A model generated the notes under the pieces. It saw only the letters and a list, made by a program, of their open reading frames with translations. It did no database searches and was not told the DNA's origin. Of a stretch of 8,315 nt of DNA, positions 1 to 5,929 are shown piece after piece. The DNA is taken from positions 1 through 8,315 of the forward strand of contig CAYWJR010000058.1 of the NCBI GenBank assembly GCA_964458615.1, read 5' to 3'. The position numbers were made by a program, and so were the translations under genes. Numbering within the stretch: the stretch's first letter is position 1; the number at the start of each line of letters is the position of its first letter. This DNA is from SHNJ01 sp964458615. GTDB taxonomy: Bacteria; Pseudomonadota; Alphaproteobacteria; SHNJ01.

Positions 1-55
1 TCAAATCCGAAATCAATTGTTCGTCGAACGCGTTGTGCACGTCCGGTTTATTCAT
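1..55. repeat. 55-bp exact direct repeat at window edge (copy 1)
   Basis: These 55 bases are identical to 935-989, an internal part of liuC, and the match ends exactly at 55/56. On the minus strand this piece sits where the biotin carboxylase gene should continue, and it introduces a stop. The copy touches the very end of the window and its length equals a commonly used assembly k-mer. I therefore read it as a probable contig-end overlap, not a real duplication. That origin is inference; the identity is seen directly. Confidence 0.9.
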
Positions 56-249
56 TTATCCTTTATCAAATAACTTTCAGCGGCGGTCGTGCCGCCCAAA
101 CGCACCGATTCGTCGGCCATTTTCACATGCTGCGCATTGGCGTCGGCATCGGAATAAACCGCGACGGTTTTAACGCCCATTTTGCGGGCGGTGCGAATAA
201 TACGGCAAGCGATTTCGCCGCGATTGGCGATTAGAATTTTTTTAAACAT
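52..249 (-). CDS. liuD: methylcrotonyl-CoA carboxylase biotin carboxylase subunit, N-terminal 65 residues (3' end lost)
   Basis: This is the start of the biotin-containing alpha subunit of 3-methylcrotonyl-CoA carboxylase, which carboxylates biotin with ATP and bicarbonate in leucine breakdown. The N-terminus MFKKILIANRGEIACRIIRT is the classic opening of acyl-CoA carboxylase biotin carboxylases. It is followed by the expected AVYSDADANAQHV and ADESVRLG segments. The ATG at 249 overlaps the liuC stop in the arrangement TAATG, which supports translational coupling and fixes the start. A full subunit has roughly 650 residues. Here the frame ends after residue 65 (SYLIKDK) in a TGA formed at the junction with the 55-bp repeat. 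The truncation is therefore likely an assembly edge effect. Sequence alone cannot separate liuD from a propionyl- or acetyl-CoA carboxylase homologue; the choice rests on the adjacent liuB and liuC. Confidence 0.85.
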   Translation of the reverse strand: MFKKILIANRGEIACRIIRTARKMGVKTVAVYSDADANAQHVKMADESVRLGGTTAAESYLIKDK

Positions 250-1043
250 TATGCTCTCTTTTTCAACCATTTCGGCGCGCGTTTTTCCAAAAATGCCGCG
301 ATTCCTTCGCGGCCTTCGTGGCTGGCGCGGATTTGCGCGATTTGTTGCGCCGTCCATTCAATCAATTCGGCGTTGTTTTTGCCCGATTGCACCTGGCGGA
401 TTAAATATTTGCAGGCGCTTTGCGCGCCAGGTCCGCATTGCAACAACGCATCGACCATATTTTCAACCGCGCCGTCCAATTCGTCGGCATAACATAATTG
501 GTGCAACAATCCCATCGCATGCGCGGATTCCGCGTCGAACCGTTCGCCGGTTAAAAAATAACGGCGCGAATTGCGCGCCCCGATAGCCGATACGACATAA
601 GGCGATATAACGGCAGGAATCAATCCCAACCGCGCCTCGGATAACGCGAATTTGGAATCATATACGCCGATCGCCATATCGCAACAAGCGATCAATCCAA
701 CCCCGCCGCCAAACGCCGATCCCTGAACGCGGGCGATTGTGGGTTTGTTCATTTGATCCAAGCAAGCCATCAATTCGGCCAAAGCGCGGGCGTCGCGCAA
801 ATTTTCTTCTTCGGAATAGCCGGACATTTTTTGCATCCAGCCCAAATCCGCGCCGGCCGAAAAACTTTTTCCCGATGCGGCCAGAACGACCACGCGTGTT
901 TGCGTATCCGCGTCCAGTTGTTTGACCGCTTTGGTCAAATCCGAAATCAATTGTTCGTCGAACGCGTTGTGCACGTCCGGTTTATTCATCGTGATCGTTG
1001 AAATGCCGGATGCGTCTTTGGAAATCAATACGGTGTTGGTCAT
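249..1043 (-). CDS. liuC: methylglutaconyl-CoA hydratase (enoyl-CoA hydratase/isomerase family)
   Basis: This 264-residue crotonase-fold protein probably hydrates 3-methylglutaconyl-CoA to HMG-CoA, the step after methylcrotonyl-CoA carboxylase in cytosolic leucine degradation. Visible signatures are FSAGADLGWM (about residues 61-70) and GSAFGGGVGLIACCDMAI (about 108-125), which form the CoA pocket and oxyanion hole, and SEARLGLIPAVISPYV (about 135-150). Aligned by eye to rat enoyl-CoA hydratase, the position of catalytic Glu144 is Gly116 here, while Glu136 matches Glu164. From memory this pattern also occurs in bacterial LiuC proteins. A good Shine-Dalgarno sequence, AGGTGA (1053-1048), precedes the ATG by 4 nt. 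The gene starts 16 nt after the liuB stop and its stop overlaps the liuD start, so all three are one operon. The specific substrate is inferred from context. Confidence 0.88.
   Translation of the reverse strand: MTNTVLISKDASGISTITMNKPDVHNAFDEQLISDLTKAVKQLDADTQTRVVVLAASGKSFSAGADLGWMQKMSGYSEEENLRDARALAELMACLDQMNKPTIARVQGSAFGGGVGLIACCDMAIGVYDSKFALSEARLGLIPAVISPYVVSAIGARNSRRYFLTGERFDAESAHAMGLLHQLCYADELDGAVENMVDALLQCGPGAQSACKYLIRQVQSGKNNAELIEWTAQQIAQIRASHEGREGIAAFLEKRAPKWLKKRA
935..989. repeat. 55-bp exact direct repeat inside liuC (copy 2)
   Basis: This is the internal liuC copy of the sequence found at 1-55. Here it is part of an intact reading frame (around residues M19 to T37 of the hydratase), so this is the genuine location. 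The flanks differ at once from those of copy 1. Confidence 0.9.
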
Positions 1044-1059
1044 AACGTCACCTGTGAAA

Positions 1060-2667
1060 TTACATACGGAATACGCCGTACCGTGTCGGTTGCCATTCGG
1101 CGTTCAACGACGCCGAAATGCCCATGGTCAACGCCATCCGGGTATCGGCGGGCGATAAAATTCCGTCATCCCACAAACGCGCGGATGCGTAATATGGATG
1201 GCCTTGATTTTCATACTGCTGACGGATTGGAGATTTGAATTGCTCCGCTTCCGCCGCGGTCAATTGCTTGCCTTCGGATTCTGCCCTGTCGGCGCGGATT
1301 TGCCACAAAACATTCGCCGCCTGTTCGCCGCCCATGACCGAAATACGCGAATTCGGCCACATCCACAACATATGCGGATTGAACGCGCGGCCGCACATGC
1401 CGTAATTTCCAGCGCCAAACGATCCGCCGATCAGAACGGTAAATTTCGGCACGTTTGCGCACGATACGGCGGTGACCATTTTCGCGCCGTCTTTGGCAAT
1501 GCCGTCATTTTCGTACTTGCGCCCGACCATGAATCCGGTGATGTTTTGCAAGAACACCAATGGAATGCCGCGCTGGTTGCACAGTTCGATAAAATGCGTG
1601 GATTTTAACGCGGCTTCGGAAAATAAAATCCCGTTATTCGCGATAATCCCAACCGGCATGCCCGATATATAGGCGAACCCGCAAACGATGGTGGTGCCGT
1701 AGAGCGCCTTGAATTCATCGAACCGGCTGCCATCGACGATGCGGGCGATTACTTCGCGTACATCGAACGGTTTGCGCGTGTCGCGCGGTATGATTCCGGT
1801 CAATTCCGCCGGATCGTATTTTGGCAATTCCGGCGCGATGCAATTCAATTTGGTTTGCGGCGAACGGTTCAAATGGCTGACAATGTTGCGGGTTATTTCC
1901 AACGCATGGCGGTCATTATCGGCATAATGATCGGCAACGCCGGATTTACGGCAATGCACGTCCGCGCCGCCCAGATCCTCGGCCGTGACAACTTCGCCCG
2001 TAGCCGCCTTTACCAATGGCGGGCCGCCCAGGAAAATCGTACCCTGATTTTTTACAATCACCACTTCGTCCGACATGGCGGGAACATACGCGCCGCCAGC
2101 GGTGCATGACCCCATCACCACCGCGATTTGCGGGATGCGTTGCGCCGACATGCGCGCCTGGTTGTAAAAAATGCGGCCGAAATGATCGCGATCGGGAAAA
2201 ACTTCGTCCTGCGCCGGTAAATACGCGCCGCCCGAATCGACCAGATAAATGCACGGCAAATTATTTTGCGCCGCGATGTCTTGGGCACGCAGATGTTTTT
2301 TCACCGTCAACGGATAATATGTTCCACCTTTGACGGTCGGGTCATTGGCGATAATCACCGCTTGTTGCCCGGATACCTGGCCGATGCCGGTCACGATGCT
2401 GGCGGCGGGAACATCTTCGCCATACATGTTGTACGCCGCAAAGGCGCTGAATTCCAAAAACGCCGAACCGGGATCGAGCAAATGATTGATCCGGTCGCGG
2501 GTCAATAATTTTCCCCTGCCTTCGTGTTTTTTGCGGGCGTCGTCGGATCCGCCAAGCCGGATGCGCGACAATTTTTCGTTCATGTCGTCGATTTGCGCCT
2601 GCATATGCGCGGCGTTGGATTTGAAATCTTCGGATTTGGAATTGATTTGGGATGACAGAGTTTTCAT
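1060..2667 (-). CDS. liuB: methylcrotonyl-CoA carboxylase carboxyltransferase (beta) subunit
   Basis: This 535-residue carboxyltransferase moves CO2 from carboxybiotin to 3-methylcrotonyl-CoA, giving methylglutaconyl-CoA for liuC. The N-terminal half has GKLLTRDRI, VDSGGAYLPAQDEVFPD and GSCTAGGAYVPAMSDE (acyl-CoA and oxyanion site). It also has GTIFLGGPPLVKAATGE, typical of the methylcrotonyl and propionyl type. The C-terminal half has NITGFMVGRKYE, IGGSFGAGNYGMCGRAF and ISVMGGEQAANVL, as in MccB. Length matches the family. I chose ATG 2667 over a TTG at 2676 because MKTLSSQINSKSEDF aligns with usual MccB N-termini. There is no clear Shine-Dalgarno upstream of this ATG. The first 23 codons and the leader recur at 3910-4063. 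No isovaleryl-CoA dehydrogenase, its usual upstream partner, lies in the window. Confidence 0.95.
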   Translation of the reverse strand: MKTLSSQINSKSEDFKSNAAHMQAQIDDMNEKLSRIRLGGSDDARKKHEGRGKLLTRDRINHLLDPGSAFLEFSAFAAYNMYGEDVPAASIVTGIGQVSGQQAVIIANDPTVKGGTYYPLTVKKHLRAQDIAAQNNLPCIYLVDSGGAYLPAQDEVFPDRDHFGRIFYNQARMSAQRIPQIAVVMGSCTAGGAYVPAMSDEVVIVKNQGTIFLGGPPLVKAATGEVVTAEDLGGADVHCRKSGVADHYADNDRHALEITRNIVSHLNRSPQTKLNCIAPELPKYDPAELTGIIPRDTRKPFDVREVIARIVDGSRFDEFKALYGTTIVCGFAYISGMPVGIIANNGILFSEAALKSTHFIELCNQRGIPLVFLQNITGFMVGRKYENDGIAKDGAKMVTAVSCANVPKFTVLIGGSFGAGNYGMCGRAFNPHMLWMWPNSRISVMGGEQAANVLWQIRADRAESEGKQLTAAEAEQFKSPIRQQYENQGHPYYASARLWDDGILSPADTRMALTMGISASLNAEWQPTRYGVFRM

Positions 2668-2750
2668 AAAGGGCAATCGGATAGGATTAAAGCGGGAAAG
2701 CGATCCTAAGATGCCCTAAAATAGGGGAAATTGCCAAGGGGATTTGGTGC
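2597..2750 (-). repeat. liuB leader repeat, copy A (genuine liuB start)
   Basis: This 154-bp segment covers the upstream leader and first 23 codons of liuB. It matches 3910-4063 at a constant offset of 1313 bp with six mismatches. All six lie in the coding part, and 2651-2750 is identical over 100 bp. After 2750 the copies differ, although GTTGGGGA follows in both (2761-2768 and 4064-4071), suggesting a 10-bp indel. No convincing -35/-10 pair could be read. A 13-bp palindrome (2714-2726) is the clearest candidate signal. Confidence 0.95.
2714..2726. promoter_or_regulatory. 13-bp palindrome CCCTA-AAA-TAGGG upstream of liuB
   Basis: CCCTA, a 3-bp spacer and TAGGG form a perfect inverted repeat 47 bp upstream of the liuB ATG. 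The identical palindrome lies at the same distance in the duplicated leader (4027-4039). It could be an operator half-site pair; the binding protein is unknown and the role is inference. Confidence 0.4.
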
Positions 2751-2810
2751 AAACGCCAGGGTTGGGGACAATGTGCGCCGCAAGCCCGGCAACAGCGGTT
2801 TTACGCGTTA

Positions 2811-3749
2811 TTATACGACTTTTAGCAAGTGCAGCACGATTGGATTATCCGGCTGGCGGAAGGTTTTCACAGATATGAATCCGGCATTGGCGGCCGCCGA
2901 TAAAAACACGTTTTCCGGGTATTTATAACTGCTGACCACGTGCATATATTGGCCTTTTTTGATTTGGTATATCGCATCGTCGAATTCCAAATGCTGCAAT
3001 TCCGTGCTGACCAATCCCAAATCCAGGCGGTAATTTTCCGGATTCCAAGACGATTGGTATTTCCATGATAAAGCGTTCAATCCATCGATCGGCAAATCGC
3101 GATTAACGCGCCACAAAATATTTTGGATCAATTCCGCCATCCACGGATTCTGATAGGCGTCTTTCAATGATTTTTCGTCGCTATTGGTATCTTGGGAAAT
3201 CGCCAGATAGCCGCCCGCGCCCAATTGGCCAGCCCATATGCGCAAATAATCCGCAATCAGATGCGTAGAGTCGCCAGATGGCGACAAATAGTTATTGAAA
3301 ATCAAGCCACCCAAACAGATGATTATCGGGTTCTTATAATTTCTGAAATTCAAATCCGGGTTGAAACAAGTATCGTGAATTAAACCGGATTTTATTCCGC
3401 TGAATTTTTGTTGAACCAATTTTACCGCCGCTGCGGCATAATTTTCATTCACATCAACCGCTGTATAGCGGTCAATACCCGGCAATGCCGATAGAAGAGC
3501 CAGCGTTTTTTGCAAGACACTGTTTTCCGATCCAGGCCCGAATTCAATCACACTTAGTTCGCATGGCAATAAATCTTTCAATGCTGCACAATGATTTTGC
3601 AATAACTCCGCTTCTTTGGAGCATAAATAATAATTTTGACAATCGCTCAATAAATCTTGGAATATCCGTTCACCGCGCACCGGGTCGTTGTCGTTAACCG
3701 GTGTGCTGTACAAATAATCGGCTATGCCGCTGTCGTATTCTTGATTCAA
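2811..3749 (-). CDS. EgtD-like SAM-dependent methyltransferase, copy 1 (MT1), start uncertain
   Basis: This frame encodes a homologue of the histidine N-alpha-methyltransferase (EgtD, Methyltransf_33) family. From the TTG at 3749 it is 312 residues. The SAM-binding stretch is EFGPGSENSVLQKT (69-82), followed by YTAVDV (95-100), CLGGLIFNN (145-153), SQDTNSDEKSLKDAYQN (185-201) and KGQYMHVVSSYKY (265-277). The substrate is unknown; other ergothioneine genes are not seen. MT2 has the same architecture and the same tail pattern QPxNPxxLHLLKV. Homology to MT2 continues upstream of 3749 through about 27 more codons (VKDVGFGHAFKQA and before). The ancestral start is probably ATG 3838, which is out of frame by one base across seven A. 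The gene is thus read by slippage, by the weak TTG start, by a corrected sequence, or not at all. The long intact frame argues against old decay. Confidence 0.75.
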   Translation of the reverse strand: MNQEYDSGIADYLYSTPVNDNDPVRGERIFQDLLSDCQNYYLCSKEAELLQNHCAALKDLLPCELSVIEFGPGSENSVLQKTLALLSALPGIDRYTAVDVNENYAAAAVKLVQQKFSGIKSGLIHDTCFNPDLNFRNYKNPIIICLGGLIFNNYLSPSGDSTHLIADYLRIWAGQLGAGGYLAISQDTNSDEKSLKDAYQNPWMAELIQNILWRVNRDLPIDGLNALSWKYQSSWNPENYRLDLGLVSTELQHLEFDDAIYQIKKGQYMHVVSSYKYPENVFLSAAANAGFISVKTFRQPDNPIVLHLLKVV

Positions 3750-3825
3750 TGCCTGTTTAAAAGCATGGCCGAACCCAACGTCTTTTACCGTTGTGGCATA
3801 ATCGTATTGTGCCGCAGATGCGATG

Positions 3826-3832
3826 TTTTTTT
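3826..3832 (-). other. A7 homopolymer frame break at the 5' end of MT1
   Basis: On the minus strand ATG 3838 reads ATG ACT followed by seven A and then C, and soon reaches a stop in its own frame. With eight A the same ATG would run straight into the MT1 body without a stop. The MT2 counterpart is in frame. Possible readings are a one-base deletion, a phase-variable tract, transcriptional slippage on the A run, or a base-calling error. Confidence 0.7.
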
Positions 3833-3980
3833 AGTCATTTGCGATGCCCCACATCGCGTCGAACTGGCGGCGGTATTCTTCTGCTACGGCCGGTTCAGAT
3901 ATGACGATTGCCTGTAAATGCGCGGCGTTGAATTTAAAATCTTCGGATTTGGAATTTATTTGCGATGACAGAGTTTTCAT
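3831..3980 (-). CDS. 49-aa chimeric ORF: liuB N-terminus fused to XRE-regulator C-terminus
   Basis: The frame runs from an ATG exactly equivalent to the liuB start (offset 1313) to a TAA at 3833-3831. Residues 1-23 (MKTLSSQINSKSEDFKFNAA and HLQ) match liuB residues 1-23 with few changes. Residues 24-49 (AIVISEPAVAEEYRRQF, DAMWGIAND) match the end of the XRE regulator (AIVISDAKVAEEYRHQF, EVMWSVANA). The switch occurs in CAGGC, a pentamer shared by both parents. Its stop overlaps ATG 3838 as ATGACTAA, the same 8-base geometry as the regulator-MT2 overlap (ATGCATAG). It probably has no enzymatic role. It may act as a leader peptide that couples translation to MT1, or may simply be a duplication scar that has stayed open. 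Confidence 0.6.
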   Translation of the reverse strand: MKTLSSQINSKSEDFKFNAAHLQAIVISEPAVAEEYRRQFDAMWGIAND

Positions 3981-4063
3981 AAAGGGCAATCGGATAGGAT
4001 TAAAGCGGGAAAGCGATCCTAAGATGCCCTAAAATAGGGGAAATTGCCAAGGGGATTTGGTGC
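3910..4063 (-). repeat. liuB leader repeat, copy B (upstream of the chimeric ORF and MT1)
   Basis: This is the second copy of the liuB leader and first 23 codons, 1313 bp from copy A. The 100 bp at 3964-4063 is identical to 2651-2750, including the CCCTA-AAA-TAGGG palindrome (here 4027-4039). The only six mismatches are in the coding part, where liuB function no longer constrains this copy. It gives the MT1 unit the same upstream sequence as the leucine operon, so the two are probably controlled alike. Confidence 0.95.
4027..4039. promoter_or_regulatory. 13-bp palindrome CCCTA-AAA-TAGGG, second copy
   Basis: This is identical to the palindrome at 2714-2726 and lies 47 bp upstream of the chimeric ORF start at 3980. 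A regulatory role is inferred only from its symmetry and preservation. Confidence 0.4.
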
Positions 4064-4107
4064 GTTGGGGAAAAGCCAAACAATCCTCTCAATCAAAGGG
4101 CTTTAAA

Positions 4108-5130
4108 CTATTCCGCCACTTTCAATAAATGCAATGCCACGGGGTTGCCCGGCTGAGTAAAAATGCGCACAGGCTCAAAGCCCCCCGCTTTTGCCGCTTC
4201 CAAGAAACGATCAGCGGGCAGTTTATAACTGCTTACAATATGTAAATATTGCCCTTTGGTTACTTTAACAGGTGTTTGATCGAGCATGAAAACATGGTCA
4301 TCATTGGCTGTAAAACCTATGTCCACCCGGCTATTAGATGCGTCCCAAACAACGGAATAGTCCCAAGATGAAACATTCCACCCGCGCAAAGGCAAATCCC
4401 GCCCCAAACGGTGCAAAAGACTTCTATTGAAATTCTCGTTCCAACTATTGCGATAGGCTTTTAAAAGGCTGGCTTTATCTTGATTGGTGTCTTGGGCAAT
4501 CAGCAAGTGACCGCGCAGGCCTAATTGCCTTGCCCAAACACCCATAAGACGCGAAACACTGTCTGCAATATTTTCATGCCCTAACGGATCCGTATTCAAC
4601 AGCGCGGGACCAAAACAAATCATAAAAGGATTTTCATAATAAGAATAATTCAGGTTTATATCGAATTGGTCGCCCTCGATCGACTCGACTTTTGCTTTGG
4701 GAAAATTAAATTTTATGTAATTGCCAGCCAATTCCGCATAAGCATGGCATTGATCGATGGCAACATACCGTTCTAAATTTTTAATTGCGCTCAATAGCGG
4801 CAACGTTTTGCGGCGGATAGTTTTGTGCGGACCCGGACCATTTTCAATGATCGACAATGTTCCGGGCAGAAGTTGACATATGTATTCAGCATGCTCGTTT
4901 ATAATACTAATTTCGGCATTATAAAGATAATAATCCGCACAATTATCCAAGATCAAATCATATAGCATCGCCCCTTGTACAGGGTCGTTGTCATTTACCG
5001 GCATACTGTACAAAAAATCCGCCAAGTTATTTTTTACATTTCCTTGGATTGCATCCAGCAATGCCCTACTTAAAGAAATATCATTCTTTTTGACAATCTG
5101 GAACAACGCGGGATTGGCTACGCTATGCAT
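4108..5130 (-). CDS. EgtD-like SAM-dependent methyltransferase, copy 2 (MT2)
   Basis: This 340-residue protein is of the histidine N-alpha-methyltransferase (EgtD, Methyltransf_33) type. The SAM motif is ENGPGPHKT (96-104), followed by RYVAID (121-126), CFGPALLN (172-179, in the place of the family's LGSxIGN), AQDTNQDKASLLKAYRN (212-228) and KGQYLHIVSSYKL (292-304). The substrate is unknown. The pocket-forming segments differ from textbook EgtD enough that histidine should not be assumed. I chose ATG 5130 over TTG 5136: it overlaps the regulator stop as ATGCATAG, and GGAG lies 8 nt upstream inside the regulator gene. Translation is therefore probably coupled to the regulator. MT1 downstream is a diverged paralogue. 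No obvious terminator follows; the liuB leader copy begins about 45 nt after the stop. Confidence 0.82.
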   Translation of the reverse strand: MHSVANPALFQIVKKNDISLSRALLDAIQGNVKNNLADFLYSMPVNDNDPVQGAMLYDLILDNCADYYLYNAEISIINEHAEYICQLLPGTLSIIENGPGPHKTIRRKTLPLLSAIKNLERYVAIDQCHAYAELAGNYIKFNFPKAKVESIEGDQFDINLNYSYYENPFMICFGPALLNTDPLGHENIADSVSRLMGVWARQLGLRGHLLIAQDTNQDKASLLKAYRNSWNENFNRSLLHRLGRDLPLRGWNVSSWDYSVVWDASNSRVDIGFTANDDHVFMLDQTPVKVTKGQYLHIVSSYKLPADRFLEAAKAGGFEPVRIFTQPGNPVALHLLKVAE

Positions 5131-5758
5131 TTGCAACGCTCCACATCACTTCAAATTGATGGCGGTATTCCTCGGCTACTTTGGCGTCAGAAATAACAAT
5201 TGCCTGAGATCCTTCGGACCGCAAGGATATAATGGCCAGATTATCACCAAAAACATAAAATGGCACACCCGCAAATCGGTCATCAGACAAATACCGGTAC
5301 GTTGTATAATCGGTCTTTTTCATCGACCGCTCTTCTTCACTACTGATGCAGCGGAAAATAATTTTATTTAATGCAGTCATCTTTTTCAGATAATCGGCTA
5401 CTGCTTCCTTGCTGTGAAAATCTGCAATATCTCTATACCTCAACCCAAATTGCAAAAATTCCCGCGTCATTGTTTGCGCGGCATTATAAATTTCATTATA
5501 AAAACGTTCGATACCTTCCAGACCTTCGAAAATGCGCACGATTTCAGTGCGCATTTTCACGCCATGGCCATCGGTGAAAATAATTCCCGCGTTTTCCAAC
5601 GAAGATTTTATTTTCTCGGCGCTGGTGGCGCGCAATTGCGATTCACCCGTTTCCGCGCGGGCAAGCGCGGGAACAGAAATTCCGGTTTGTTCTGCCAATT
5701 CCTCGCGCGACCAATTCAAAAGGGCGCGGGCGGCACGTATTTGTTTTGCGTCTAACAT
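5123..5758 (-). CDS. XRE-family (Cro/CI-like HTH) transcriptional regulator with C-terminal sensor-like domain
   Basis: This 211-residue protein has an N-terminal helix-turn-helix of the XRE type at about residues 1-60. It opens MLDAKQIRAARALLNWSREE, then LAEQTGISVPALARAETG, with the usual SREELAEQTGIS recognition layout. The rest (about 61-211) looks like a globular ligand or signal domain that I cannot name securely; it includes FAGVPFYVFGDNLAIISL. The ATG at 5758 was preferred over a TTG at 5794 because the HTH starts right there and a promoter occupies the intervening bases. The gene overlaps MT2 by 8 bases, and the C-terminal 26 codons have a diverged copy at 3916-3834. It probably controls itself, the methyltransferases and the divergent plus-strand genes. 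The ligand is unknown. Confidence 0.85.
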   Translation of the reverse strand: MLDAKQIRAARALLNWSREELAEQTGISVPALARAETGESQLRATSAEKIKSSLENAGIIFTDGHGVKMRTEIVRIFEGLEGIERFYNEIYNAAQTMTREFLQFGLRYRDIADFHSKEAVADYLKKMTALNKIIFRCISSEEERSMKKTDYTTYRYLSDDRFAGVPFYVFGDNLAIISLRSEGSQAIVISDAKVAEEYRHQFEVMWSVANA

Positions 5759-5764
5759 GCCATA

Positions 5765-5794
5765 TTTTATAACAAGATATAAAAAACATTGCAA
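5765..5794 (-). promoter_or_regulatory. Predicted promoter of the XRE regulator with embedded operator
   Basis: On the minus strand TTGCAA (5794-5789), a 17-bp spacer and TATAAA (5771-5766) form a good sigma70-like promoter. The predicted start of transcription falls at or next to ATG 5758, so the mRNA may be nearly leaderless. The spacer contains the 15-bp motif at 5775-5789. An inverted repeat TTTTATA-N6-TATAAAA (5765-5784) spans the -10 box, fitting autorepression. Confidence 0.55.
5775..5789. promoter_or_regulatory. 15-bp shared motif AGATATAAAAAACAT (regulator side)
   Basis: The exact reverse complement occurs at 5896-5910 on the other side of the divergent region. This copy lies between the -35 and -10 boxes of the regulator promoter, a position typical of repressor operators. 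Binding by the XRE protein is inferred. Confidence 0.5.
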
Positions 5795-5895
5795 TACAAT
5801 ATGAAATATATCGTTATAAAATATTTATTTGATTAAATTCGTAATTAAAATATTATTATATTTCAATATTATAATAACTATTACGCCAGATATAG

Positions 5896-5910
5896 ATGTT
5901 TTTTATATCT
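5896..5910. promoter_or_regulatory. 15-bp shared motif, inverted copy (plus-strand gene side)
   Basis: ATGTTTTTTATATCT is the perfect reverse complement of 5775-5789. Its core TTTTTTATAT (5899-5908) recurs at 5921-5930, 22 bp later and next to the -35 box of the plus-strand promoter. Two in-phase sites on the same DNA face would suit an activator or cooperative repressor. An AT-rich UP element is the plain alternative. Confidence 0.5.
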
Positions 5911-5929
5911 TTTATCAATATTTTTTATA

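Larger units (their letters stand above)
5762..5824. repeat. 12-bp inverted repeat in regulator upstream region
   Basis: ATATTTTATAAC (5762-5773) and its exact reverse complement GTTATAAAATAT (5813-5824) are 39 bp apart. One arm covers the regulator's -10 box. This could be a paired operator or looping site, but the AT-rich sequence makes chance symmetry easier. Confidence 0.45.

Noticed and set aside
1..989. Mobile-element target duplication or insertion at the 55-bp repeat
   Set aside because: There is no transposase, inverted repeat or insertion between the copies. Fifty-five bases is far too long for a target-site duplication and the copy sits at the window end.
737..2333. Several plus-strand open frames opposite liuB and liuC
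   Set aside because: They are antisense shadows with implausible composition (rich in R, C, H), no family signature, and full overlap with two well-conserved enzymes.
2751..2810. Terminator between MT1 and the liuB leader
   Set aside because: The GC-rich stretch here does not form a clean stem followed by a T run on the minus strand.
3826..3838. Programmed -1 ribosomal frameshift at a classic X XXY YYZ heptamer
   Set aside because: The A AAA AAC heptamer is present but sits in the body frame, not in the frame of ATG 3838, so the canonical tandem-slip geometry does not fit. Slippage on the A run remains possible.
2811..5130. Ergothioneine biosynthesis locus
   Set aside because: Only the EgtD-type fold is present. 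No EgtB, EgtC or EgtE-like gene is visible, and the conserved segments differ from EgtD, so the pathway name is not supported.
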